Assembly (NCBI GenBank): GCA_032622095.1
Contig: CP136068.1
Location: 126,301,989-126,365,988, forward strand
Origin: Siphonodentalium dalli
Taxonomy: Eukaryota; Mollusca; Scaphopoda; Gadilida; Siphonodentaliidae
DNA: 64,000 nt
Direction of reading: 5' to 3'
Position numbers and translations under genes: made by a program. Positions 45,560 to 56,581 of the stretch are shown piece after piece. Each line of letters opens with the position of its first letter. The first letter of the stretch is position 1. The notes under the pieces were generated by a model. It did no database searches. It worked only from the letters and a program-made list of their open reading frames with translations, and had not been told where the DNA came from.

Positions 45560-48480
45560 AAACTAAATACCTGTGTTATTGGGTAGTTACATATGGGGAA
45601 CTTGATGAGGGTGGATGCTTTGTATCGCTCCTCATACATCCGTCAACATCTTGTCAAGAACCGCAAGTCATATGTATTGTCCTGTTTAGCATATATATAG
45701 TATGGAAGGTTAGGTTTGTAAAAATGGGTCCGACCAGTCAAGCAATTGCGTTTTGGTATTTAGGGTGCATATAAAGTTGGGAATCCAATATGTTTGAATG
45801 GGGTCGGCTATTAAAAAGGAAGAGGGCATGTCAGGTTAGAGGCATCACTTTCAATCTAAGGGGGATGTGCAAAGGAATTTTACGAACTTGGTAGTATGTT
45901 TGCTCCAGTTGGGAGTTAATACCCCACTGCATAACGGAGACCATCTAGCGACGTTCCTGTTTAGAACTACTTAAGTGATATTTACATGTTCTAACCATAA
46001 TCTTCAGAGTCCGAGTATTCTCGGTCTTTATAGTCAGGCGAGCGGCGACTCAACGGTCATCAATTGACTATCTTGTATAAATAGTCTACGACTGAGACCC
46101 CACATTACGCCAGTAGCATTTTCGCCAAATCCTAAGGGTCGCAAAGCATCATATTCTTTCAATCCGTGGTGCCCTATGCCACTTTATATTCATAATAACA
46201 TACACTGCCTAATAGCACAGCCGTTTTGCCACACGTATCCAACTGTCTTTTTGTGGCATTCCATGGTTTGCTTGGGTATTTGAATGAGACAATGAAAAAC
46301 ATAAAATACATTGTGGTTGTTCAAGTTATTTGCCAGCCGGGTTCTGTAAATGGTACATGCTGTTGGAGAAAGTTCAATATATCCCATATTTAAATTAAAT
46401 GCCTACACATGATAAAAGTATAAGGGGGAAATGTTGACATAGATTATGTTGACCTGACCTTGATCAATCTGATCCCATCCGGATAACCACCTCCAACAAT
46501 GTTCAGCTTGAGGTCACTCGACCAATATGCCCAGTTTCATGCTTTAGATACTATCGTCATGATTCATGTGATTCTTAAGGGTCACCGCTATGTGTAAGGA
46601 TTAGGAATGTGCATTGATCCCAGTTAGATGTGAGAATATGGTAAAATATGCATGATAATTCCTCTCTGTAATATTGGCTCTGCGTGGTCGTGTTATAAAA
46701 TACATCCCCATAAATCATTTCCCCCGTTAGTAACCTTGACGTATGTTGAATATCACAGGCGTAGCCAGTGTTTCCATAAGGCGGGTTCGTTGTGTGATTG
46801 CAACGGTAAAATTTGTGCGGGGGCCGCATTGGATGGGGCGATATTAGCCCAGCATGACCTGGTGACGGACTCATCGCACAACAAAACGTTCAGACTTCTT
46901 GAAAACGAACCTTATGAATCAGTAACTTTCATTTCCCTCCCATGAGCTATAATCGAACCACTGCACGGGTGGTTTGTGTGCGACATATGTATATACTATT
47001 CAAGTATTGTCTAAGTGGATTAACGCCAATAGTTCAGTATGCGCGAAAGGTTCTGGACGCCTGCCGATTCTTCAGTTCCCGAACCAAATATAGCGATCCC
47101 CAACTAAGCGCAAGCATCACAAGAATAGACTCCAACTGCTCTAACTTGGATATTTTTTCCCCAATAGTTCAGTACGAAAGATTCTGGTCTCCTGCCGATT
47201 CTTCAGCGCGATTCCCTACTGAGATTAAGCGTCCTAAGAGAAAACTCAAACTGCTTCGAACTTGAGTCAGATAATGTTTTGTCCGCCGGTGGTTTATTGT
47301 GAATTCGCACAACATCGGCTTGGCCGCTTTGAGCGATGTGCAAGGTCACAGTGGCTAAACCGTAGAAATATATAATCGGAAGTTGCTTTCGCCAAGACGA
47401 ATAATTCTATTTTTAGAACATAAATACAACAGAGGAATCAAAGTAACACCACAAAAACAAGTTTTTAGACCGGATAAACGGTTTCCCCAACAGCAATAAA
47501 CGTGTACATGCAGATTTGCTGATCGCAAGCGGGCCCCCTTTGAGCGAAGGACTCTTTTCTATATATAGAAACGGCCTTTGATTACTTCATAAAATAATTT
47601 TCTCGCAAAAATTCCCTCTTCAAATGTCATTTTAACACATATACAGCATATGTCGGAAATCCCACTATATTGCAACGGAAAGGCCGTTGTGTGTTCAACA
47701 GATATTAACATTACCTTGGCTCGAGTGTATTTACAATCAGAAAGTAGAGGCTATTTATTTGGACACCCCACTCGTTAGTCTATGTATGCCTAGTTGTTTA
47801 AGTTGCTGATCACTAGTTGCCAAAAATATGTACGTCAAGTTGTGATGATGGGATTTGTGGGCAAAGACGAAACAATGAATTAGGTTTCTATATTAGACAT
47901 GCTACACCTCCCGATTGTCATTATTTACCTTCATTCACACGACGAAGGCACTGATCCCTTCCACATCCATTTTCCGATTTCTCGACAAAAAAAATTCCGA
48001 ACGTAACTATATATATATCAATAGACACCGTGCTGAAATCTTTAAGTGTATTTGAAATATATTTTATAATGTATTATGACATTGAATAACATGATGTAGT
48101 ACATCGAAAAGCATGGTACGTAATTGAATACTTCTGCTCTACGTGTATACATATCATGAATATTACGTCTCGTTTTGCGGTGTCTCTAGAGATGAAACTC
48201 TATATTTTCAATATAAGTACCAAAAGCATTTCAAATAAAATTAAGTTAACAAATATAATAATGTAGAATTAAACATATTGAAAAACATAAAACCTCAAGT
48301 CTTTTAGCGACAGGAAACTGAAATAGGCATGTAAAACCAAAATCGACATCGCACGGCATATCTCTTAACGGGTACTTCCGTACATAACACACCTTTTTAT
48401 ATTGATATTATGATCAGAAGACATATTTAGGCACAGTGAACCGTAAAATACAGTCTATCTCTCCAGTTAACGAACAGTTA
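45560..48480. other. No confident gene
   Basis: A cysteine-containing plus-strand frame at 46652-46945 (middle SQCFHKAGSLCDCNGKICAG) could be an exon of an extracellular protein but has no clear splice pair. A ~45-bp block (CCAATAGTTCAGTATGCGCG... CTGCCGATTCTTCAG) is directly duplicated at about 47025 and 47160. Otherwise the stretch is AT-rich and non-coding. Confidence 0.3.
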
Positions 48481-48484
48481 ACGA

Positions 48485-48830
48485 ATATTTATCACATAAT
48501 TTGGCCATAAAAGCAGTTTCATAATAATCGGTAATAGACACGTTTAATATCAGCGCGTGCGATGACGTCACGGCGTTCTTCAAATAACTTGCGATCGCTG
48601 TAGTTTATGATTGTTGTTTTCGATGAATATTTCGCGTTGCTTCGGGTTTATTTGATCATGTGATAAAAGGTATCTCACACTCGTCCTATTTTATACGTAA
48701 TTTATCAACCTCGTCCTCTAAATTCTATTTCAGCCTCGGTAAACCTCGGCTCAAATCGAATTTAGTGAACTCGGTTGATAAATTCCGTATAAAATGGAAA
48801 CTCATGTGAGATCCTCTATGTCTTATCCAC
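48485..48830 (-). mobile_element. Hairpin element, family C, copy 2 (inverted)
   Basis: Reverse-oriented match to the unit at 40.6-41.0 kb, covering both the palindrome (AATTTATCAACCTCGTCCTC) and the GCGATCGC-containing flank, at about 85 percent identity. Confidence 0.7.
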
Positions 48831-49600
48831 ACATATCTTAGCCAAGTCTACTTATGTGAACATCTGTGGCTTTATTGGAGACACTGTGTCTAAAATGTGG
48901 GCATCCAGGGACTTTATGATGTGCGAGCGCTATCTACCCCCCCCCCCCCCCCATTGTTTTGGGTTTTCAATATGAATCTAATTCAAACTACAAATGGGCA
49001 GGGTGGTGTTGGGGGTAATTTTCTCCAATCGTTTGTCTGCGAGTCTCTGTCGGAAAATTCCAAGCCAAGAGGTGCAACTCGAAGCTAACACTTGTTACGG
49101 TTTAGCCACCGTGAAGGTCGCTCGTACCAGTACCAGTCAGCATGTCATACTCAGTATCAGATCTCGTTTTGATCAAATTATAGCAGAACATGTACACAAT
49201 ATCATGGCTTTAGCCTGTTCATTGGTTGGCTTGTACAAATGACTGGGCTAATAGTGCAATATTTAAAAGCGTCTTAGAACAATAATACTGAGCGCTATAT
49301 AAAACCGCCATTATTATTTGCTACATTTTTCGATTATTGCCGACATTAATGTACTTTTTGTAACACACAATGTCATGTATGTTGCGATAACGTGCATATT
49401 ATATACAGTGCATGGTCGCACAATAGAGCATTGTCCTTCCTAGGGCGGGTTCGTCCTAACCCATCGAACCCTAGCTAGTTACCCCCATGCGAACTATCCT
49501 GATTGGCTGAAACAATTAGGTCACTAATATGCAGATTTGCGATGGTTGAAAGGTATTGTGGGGCATATAGTACCAATCACATTATTTAGCCACAACAAAA
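48830..49600. other. Non-coding with a poly-C run
   Basis: About 16 consecutive C residues lie near 48937-48952. No gene recognised. Confidence 0.4.
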
Positions 49601-49619
49601 CAACAGTTATTAGATCATT

Positions 49620-51160
49620 ATGGCATTTGGTCTTTGACCTTTGTCCTCTGACCTTGAAATACAACTCCCCCATCGGAAATCACATCCCAAAAGTGCTTGT
49701 ATAACTAAGCATCCAATATGTGAATTTCCATGCTTGAGAATAAACATAAACATATAGTCATAAAATCGTGTTCATTTGGGTCTGATTGTCCCTCAATTCG
49801 GAGTTGGACCGTGACTTTTGTATTAATAGCTAATCGGGTTTCCACAGTGGGCTTTTTTTTTTACTTTTATCCAAATATTTTGACATGGAAACCATATTTT
49901 ATCCTGATACATGAGGTCACCCCAATCCAAAAAGTTCCTACAATAACTAAGCAACATATTTGTGAAGTACAGTGCTTCAGTTACTGAAGTCACAAAATCG
50001 TGTTTATTTGTATCTGATTTCTCTAAAGGGTAATGCATCGTGACTTAAGTACTGCCTCAACTACTATAAAACTTAAAATGTGATTGAATATAAACTATAA
50101 ATGTTGTGACATGTTGACTGTGATCGTCTTGCATCAAGTATATCATACCAAATTGAACGCGGTGATGGTGTTCAAGTGTTTGTGTATTATGAAGGGGATT
50201 GCTTTTATGACTAAGACATGGGCTAGTGCTATGCGTAGCGGAATATGAGAAATATATAAAAATATATATACAATTACCTTTTTCCAATAACCTTGACCTT
50301 AGCAATTGACCTTGACCCTATATGTACTATGGCCTGGTCCATGTGATTGACCATTATTGGCACTGTGACTTCACATCATTTCTTCAAACACAAGGATCAT
50401 CAGGTTGTCAACATGGGCTTTTTCAACTTTTCTCAAAATATTTGATGCCGTTGCCATGGAAACCAGATTTTATCCTGATACACGATCCCTCACCAAAGCA
50501 TTCCCCCTCCAAAACGTTTCAACTATAACTAAGAAACACATATGGTGAAGTGTCATGTTTTAGTGCTAAAGTCACAAAATCATATTTATTTGGTCTGATG
50601 GTCTCATGCTAATATATCGTGACTTTCGTACTGCCACATTACATTACAAATTAGTACTTAAAATGTGATTATGTATCAACAAAACGCTGTCACCTGTTGA
50701 CAGTTACTGTAGTATACCAAATGCATCATATATCAAATTGAACACCGTGATTTCGCCCCACGTCTTGTGTATTATGGTGGGGATTGCTCTTAAGACTAAG
50801 TCACAAAAGGGGTAGCGGAATATGAGATAATTATAAAACATAGACCAAAATATCACATTTTTTTCAATGACCTTGACCTTAGTAATTCACATTGACCCTA
50901 TATGTCATAGTGGCTCAGTCCGTTTGGTGGACCATTGTTGGCAGTATGTGTTAACATCATTTCTTCAAACAAATGGCTCGTTGGTTCTCAACGGTGGCCT
51001 TTTTCAACTTTTCTCCAAATATTTGATGCCGTTGCCATGGAAACCTGATTCTATCCCGACAGAGGACCGTCCACCCGGGCACCCCCTCCAAAAGGTTTTC
51101 CCTATGAATAAGCAACATATCTTTAAATTTGCATGCTTTAGTCACTAAAGTCACGATTAA
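49620..51160. repeat. Tandem array, ~570-580 bp unit
   Basis: AAATATTTGATGCCGTTGCC and the following TGGAAACC...TTTTATCCTGATAC recur near 49872 (diverged), 50438 and 51018. TGACCTTGACCTTAG, ACTTAAAATGTGATT and GGTAGCGGAATATGAGA segments recur at matching spacing. About two and a half diverged copies are present, and all reading frames here are incidental. Confidence 0.75.
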
Positions 51161-51179
51161 ACCCATAAGGGACTCCACT

Positions 51180-51475
51180 ATAATGACAGAACGAGAGAGA
51201 GAGAGTGAGAGAGAGCGATTGAGAGATACAGAAGAGAGAGAAACGGACAGACATAATGGAGGGAGAGAGAGACATGTATATATATGACTAAGTTCCAAAC
51301 TAACTACCTGATAAAATGCAGTTATTTAGAGAAAGCCGCCTTGAACTGAATCGAGACGACAGGTATGCACACGCACCGCCTTTCGAATGACCAGGGGCTA
51401 ATGAATAAACGAAAGAGATAGATAGAGAGAGATAGATAGAGAGAGACAAAGAGGGGGAGAGAGAGATATAGTAAC
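51180..51475. repeat. GA-rich microsatellites
   Basis: Two purine runs, (GAGA)n and GATAGA/GAGAGA mixtures, are separated by ~120 bp of ordinary sequence. Confidence 0.8.
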
Positions 51476-51607
51476 GATACAAGTGACCCAGTCCGGGTCC
51501 GGGATTAACAAGCGAGAACAATCCGGATTCACTTGTATGAGCCAGTTGTCTGTTTGCAACCACGGGAAGCCCGGATTCATGGCTAGGACATCTATCTAGC
51601 TGATAAT

Positions 51608-52058
51608 GGTTACACTGGTGTAAATGTTTTCCATAGGCCTCAGTGCTAACGTTTTAGCGTATAGTGTTGGCAATATAAATGTTGGGTCCAAAATTTTCTT
51701 TAAATCTGAAAAATTGACATTTTGGGAAACTTTTTACACAAAAAAATCATGTCTGTCTAGCAGGGAATTCGCCTTTAAATCTTATGTTTTCGTAACTAGT
51801 GTCAGAACCGCATAAACAAATACAGTCATATTTTAGATCACACCAAAAAATTCAAACTTCACTACAAAGGGTTAATTCCTGTGCCAATGGTTATTTTACC
51901 TATGGGAAATCATAGGGAAGAGGTGTGATGATTTTTTTATGTGAAAAGCACACAAGGCTATTGACCAATCAGGGCCCAGTGTCTATTTTATTCTCTCCTA
52001 TATATTCCTCCCGCATCCGCTAGATGTCACTCGGAACCTTATTTACACCAGTGTAACC
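51608..52058. mobile_element. 451-bp TIR element, copy 1
   Basis: Perfect 18-bp terminal inverted repeats GGTTACACTGGTGTAAAT. The interior is non-coding; a 63-codon frame is incidental. The copy is almost identical to the one 0.9 kb downstream, with one substitution noticed (ATAAACAAAT versus ATAAAAAAAT). Confidence 0.85.
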
Positions 52059-52959
52059 TAAAGCGATAGCCCGCTTTTTCGCGGAATAATTGTAACTCCC
52101 TACATTTCTTCAGAATTGCCCATCAATGGAAAAAATGTGTTCAAAAACAATATCACTTCTGTGGTTCTTTATTTATCACACACAATTTAACCCCACCCCC
52201 TTTAACAAATTATTCATCAAAAAAGCACAATTTTCCACCACCAGTCATGTTCAGGCCCCATTTTCACTCAGTTTTAGGGGTCTGGTGTTGCAAACTTGGA
52301 TCAGCTATGGAAGACTGTTCAATATTCTTTCCATGAGAGAACTTCTGGTGATGTGAGGTCATTGAGTCCAGATCTGATCAGCTGAGCATCAAGCGCATGA
52401 CTTTATCAGCACATTGAAGAATAAAATATGACATTTTCAGGTCTGCAAGGGTGATCCAAGATAACTGGATGTGGGTGTATATTGAATTAGTTGAATAAAG
52501 ATATGCTCTCTTTGAATTGCTGAAGCATTTTCTTAAATGTGTCCAAGTTTTAGTGCTATTAACCTTCAAATGACCATACCCACCAGTGGAAATGACACAC
52601 TTTTATGATATATATCTGTATATCACTGGCTATAAAATCCAAAATACTTGTTAAATTAGGTTCTTATATCAATTGATATATGTGTCGTTGACATGCCCAT
52701 GTTATGGGTCATTTGCATTATCATGTGACTATTACCACCTTGAAATTTTTTGAAAATACCTTGAAAAATTGGCATTTTTTATGAAAAATCTTACTATTTT
52801 TTTGGCTGATGTAAGTGAAAGAAGGCATCAGCAGCAAGAATAGCCACATCAAGCATGAGATATTCATTGGACTGAAAGACCAGGCTCTGTAAAATGCATT
52901 AAAATGCTTTAAAGTGACTCCCAGGAATCAAAAATGATAAAAAGCTATTTTTCCCTTTA
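52059..52959. other. Segment between the two 451-bp elements
   Basis: 901 bp of AT-rich DNA starting AAAGCGATAGCCCGCTTTTT and ending AAAAAGCTATTTTTCCCTTT. These edges are roughly complementary, so this segment may have its own inverted ends. No coding region is recognised. Confidence 0.5.
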
Positions 52960-53410
52960 GGTTACACTGGTGTAAATGTTTTCCATAGGCCTCAGTGCTA
53001 ACGTTTTAGCGTATAGTGTTGGCAATATAAATGTTGGGTCCAAAATTTTCTTTAAATCTGAAAAATTGACATTTTGGGAAACTTTTTACACAAAAAAATC
53101 ATGTCTGTCTAGCAGGGAATTCGCCTTTAAATCTTATGTTTTCGTAACTAGTGTCAGAACCGCATAAAAAAATACAGTCATATTTTAGATCACACCAAAA
53201 AATTCAAACTTCACTACAAAGGGTTAATTCCTGTGCCAATGGTTATTTTACCTATGGGAAATCATAGGGAAGAGGTGTGATGATTTTTTTATGTGAAAAG
53301 CACACAAGGCTATTGACCAATCAGGGCCCAGTGTCTATTTTATTCTCTCCTATATATTCCTCCCGCATCCGCTAGATGTCACTCGGAACCTTATTTACAC
53401 CAGTGTAACC
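52960..53410. mobile_element. 451-bp TIR element, copy 2
   Basis: Same length, termini and orientation as copy 1, flanked on both sides by TA. Copies 1 and 2 plus the spacer form a 1.8-kb insertion in a surrounding tandem repeat. Confidence 0.85.
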
Positions 53411-53710
53411 TAAAAGCATATACAACGGTGATATAATGCGAAAATGTCACATAATAGTGATTTAATGCAATTTAAAAAAGTGGGTCGGATCCGGATCCGG
53501 AATCCTTGAAAAAGCACTTTTTCGGCCCGGATTCGTGGCTAGGACATCTATCCAGCTGATAATAGCACATTCAACGGTGATATAATGCGAAAATGAAACA
53601 TAATAGTGTTTAAAGCAATATTAAAAAAGTGGGTCGGATCCGGATCCGGATCCGGAAAAAAAACTTTTTCGGTCAAATCCGGATCCGGATCCGGAATCCG
53701 GATTAAAGTT
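53411..53710 (+). repeat. Tandem repeat with GGATCC runs
   Basis: A ~160-bp unit (ACGGTGATATAATGCGAAAA, then AAAAAAGTGGGTCGGATCCG) occurs twice, each ending in a (GGATCC)n run. Part of the same unit (CCCGGATTCATGGCTAGGAC) lies left of the 1.8-kb insertion. Confidence 0.75.
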
Positions 53711-54433
53711 AGTACCCACTGTGACACCGTTTTCGTTTCAGGCGCGCTTTCTGAGCGACGTCATACTGGAAATTTCAATTCGCTCTTTGCTTAGGTCTTT
53801 GCTTTGCGATCGTTTTGAGGGTATAAATGACTGATTTAAAACAAAAAGGTGTGGATTTTGCGAGTTGCGTCTATCTCTTTAAGGTTAGAATGAACTAAAT
53901 AAGTAGAATTACGTCCCTTTCGTTTTTACACACAATCTCGAATATGAGTTTAAAAAATTCTGGCTCGCGATTGGCGTATATTTCAATTAAATTTACAAAT
54001 TCAAAAAATATAATACCCATGGCGTGAAAAATGTGGGTCTTCCCTAGTCTGAAATGCGTTGATGTCCAAACAATGACGGGAGAATAAGGCTGGGTATTTC
54101 CTTTCGTCAGCCGTACACATTTTGTGCAAAAAGATAGGTATGGCTCGGATAGTACTCATGCATGGCAAAATATTCGGGAAAGGTTGGTCTTCACGACGTT
54201 TATGATTTCGTGCAATTCGTAAGTGGCAAATTAGTGGCCGTGGCCACAAGTTAACACTGATGCCTATGGAAAACATTTAGTTCCTTCTAACCTGAAATAT
54301 AACTGTTCTAACGTATTGCAGGAGATAACGCAGAGCTTATAATAGAACTCATTTTGAGTCGATAATATGCTGAAAATGAGAGCGTTTTGGTCAGATTACG
54401 CTCTTTTCGTTTACGTGTTTTCAATATGGCCCG
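53711..54433. other. Non-coding; target repeat left of the palindrome
   Basis: The last ~130 bp (GCTGAAAATGAGAGCG... GTGTTTTCAATATGGCCCG) matches the left part of the 18.85-19.09 kb sequence. The remainder shows nothing recognisable. Confidence 0.45.
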
Positions 54434-55472
54434 CAGAAGAATAGGAGCCTCGTTGCCTTCACATCTAAAAATAGAATCTTTGGGGTCTAAAATTGGTTGT
54501 ACTAAAATATTCCCAAAATATCAAAACCCAAAAATTATTTTTCCAAAAAAAAAATTTCAAAACCCAAAAAATTTAAAAATTTCCAAACTTCCAAATTATC
54601 AAAACCCCAAAATTTTAAAACCCCAAAATTTCAAAAGAAAAAATTTCAAAACCCTCAAAATTATTTCTCTAAAAAAAAAAGTTTAAATAAAAAATTTATA
54701 ACGAGTTTTCGGTTTCTGATAATCTCGATATTAAAAAATGTCGAATGTTAAATTATTTGCGCGTAATATCTTTCGTTATTTTTTTTGTTCAAATATTTTT
54801 CATGAAATTATTAATCGATGTTTAGAAATAGCTTTATTGGACATTGTGACCATCGATATGAATGCATACATTCCAGTGTTTATCGGACGCAGTTCATATA
54901 ATTGTCATACCTGAAAATAGACACCATTACTTTTACATAAATAATAAAGAGCGTTTATTCTTTACACTCTCTATCCCATATGACAGGTGTGTATTATCGT
55001 GAATTATTGGAAGTATTGAGATGTACTATGTTGAATCACTAACGGTCGAAAATTGTAATGTGAAATTACAACCCTCCAGAATGAATTGTCATATTCGCTG
55101 TACACGCAATCACACACGCGACATTGGTGGTAACAATGTGTCTTTCACACCTTTGCTTTACCAAATGAATTATATTATTTCCCCGTTCACAGTTATATGC
55201 TATTCAGAAAACATATCGATTTAATGTCTGAACAAACGGGTTAGTATCAATTAAGGTTGATAAACTGTGTCATTCACACGATAATTAGTTAGCCAAAACA
55301 TGCATACATCCAGGTCACTCAATTATAGACATTGCTTTGATGACATTGTTATAACAACATTACGTAATAACCACTTATCATTCCATTCACACTTACGCTC
55401 ATTTTGTATACCAAAAATTTCAATATAAAGAAGATGACGAAAAGTTACCTATAATTCTGCAGTGGTTAAGCC

Positions 55473-55508
<36 letters not shown>

Positions 55509-55572
55509 GTCACCAAGCGACATAACATCCTGTTTTGATGATCCAATGGCCAATGTCCATGAAGATTTTATT
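55473..55572 (+). pseudogene. (AAC)n and displaced ATPase 5' fragment, left arm
   Basis: After twelve CAA/AAC units, about 60 bp beginning CACCAAGCGACATAACATCC repeats the start of the ATPase gene and stops in the codons for ...VHEDFI, then turns into unrelated sequence. The CAA run is in frame with it (glutamines followed by SPSDITSCFDD). On both sides stands AAGTTACCTATAATTCTGC, a ~165-bp-spaced direct repeat. Confidence 0.65.
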
Positions 55573-56570
55573 TCCGATGCAAGTCATATTTCAGACTAAC
55601 TCCTGAAAAGTTACCTATAATTCTGCTGTGGTTAAGCAGTCCATTATTTAGGGCATACCTGTATGTAGGCCTATCAGTGGATGAATAGTCTGCCGGAGAA
55701 GTACTGTGTAGACAGGTCTTGTCGTTAAGAGAGTCAGACGAGAAGTGAAGGCTCGGCTATTAAAACATAGTAATGCGATAGCGAACATCAAACGAGTCTG
55801 CGCACGCATATCTGTCAAAAGGATACAATGGCAGTCATTGGTCAATTTATCCCCGGTGTCAGCTCAGTACAATGGCAGTCATTGGTAAATTTATCCCCGG
55901 TGTCAGCTCAGTACAATAGCAGTCATTGGTCAATTTATCCCCGGTGTCAGCTCAGTACACAATCGGCACGAAGACGGAGGTCATAATTACTCTTACGAAT
56001 GAAGAGCGTTGAACATATACGAAATTATTACACGAATGAACTGAAATTTATATTTCACATCTTACCAACAACAGATACAGACATAGTCATAGTGTTATAC
56101 TATCTTACATGTACCCATGCTATGACATCATTCGAAGGGGCAATACACTCAAGGAGTTAAAGTGACACGAAACAAGGGACGTGATGTAATATTGGTGTAT
56201 GAATCTTAAAGGAACACAAGACACTCTAAAGGGACACTCATTATGAAGGAATGTTAACAATACAAGCGCACGAATGAAGAGCGTTGAACATATACGAAAT
56301 TACTACACGAATGAACTGAAATTTATATTTCACATCTTACCAACAACAGATACAGACATAGTCATAGTGTTATATTATCTTACATGTACCCATGCTATGA
56401 CATACTTAAAGGGGGATAATGCACACACGGAGTGTGGAATGTTAAAGTGACACGAGGTAAGGGACGTTATGTAATATTGGTGTGTGAATATTAAAGGAGC
56501 ATTCTCGCTATACAAACCCCCTCCCCACTTATAGATATATAACGAAGACGAGAATAACATGTTGATGAAG

Positions 56571-56576
56571 TTTATT
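56571..56576 (-). terminator. AATAAA signal, left ATPase gene
   Basis: Minus-strand AATAAA begins five bases after the stop codon, an unusually short distance that is mirrored in the other arm. Confidence 0.5.
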
Positions 56577-56581
56577 GAAAT

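Noticed and set aside
46652-46945. Cysteine-containing frame with CDCNGKICAG as a possible EGF-like or contactin-like exon
   Set aside because: The cysteine spacing does not fit a family I can name and no convincing splice pair is visible; left as unassigned.
51624-53167. Two identical 63-codon frames starting MFSIGLSANVLAYS
   Set aside because: They lie inside the paired 451-bp non-coding TIR elements; identity reflects recent copying, not selection.
51608-53410. LTR retrotransposon with 451-bp LTRs
   Set aside because: The direct repeats have inverted GGTTACACTGG ends rather than TG...CA, and the 0.9-kb interior has no primer-binding site, polypurine tract or gag/pol sequence.
54387-54686. 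99-codon lysine/asparagine/proline-rich frame and its mirror at 61567-61809
   Set aside because: It translates a CAAAACCCAAAA low-complexity tract and its length changes between the arms.
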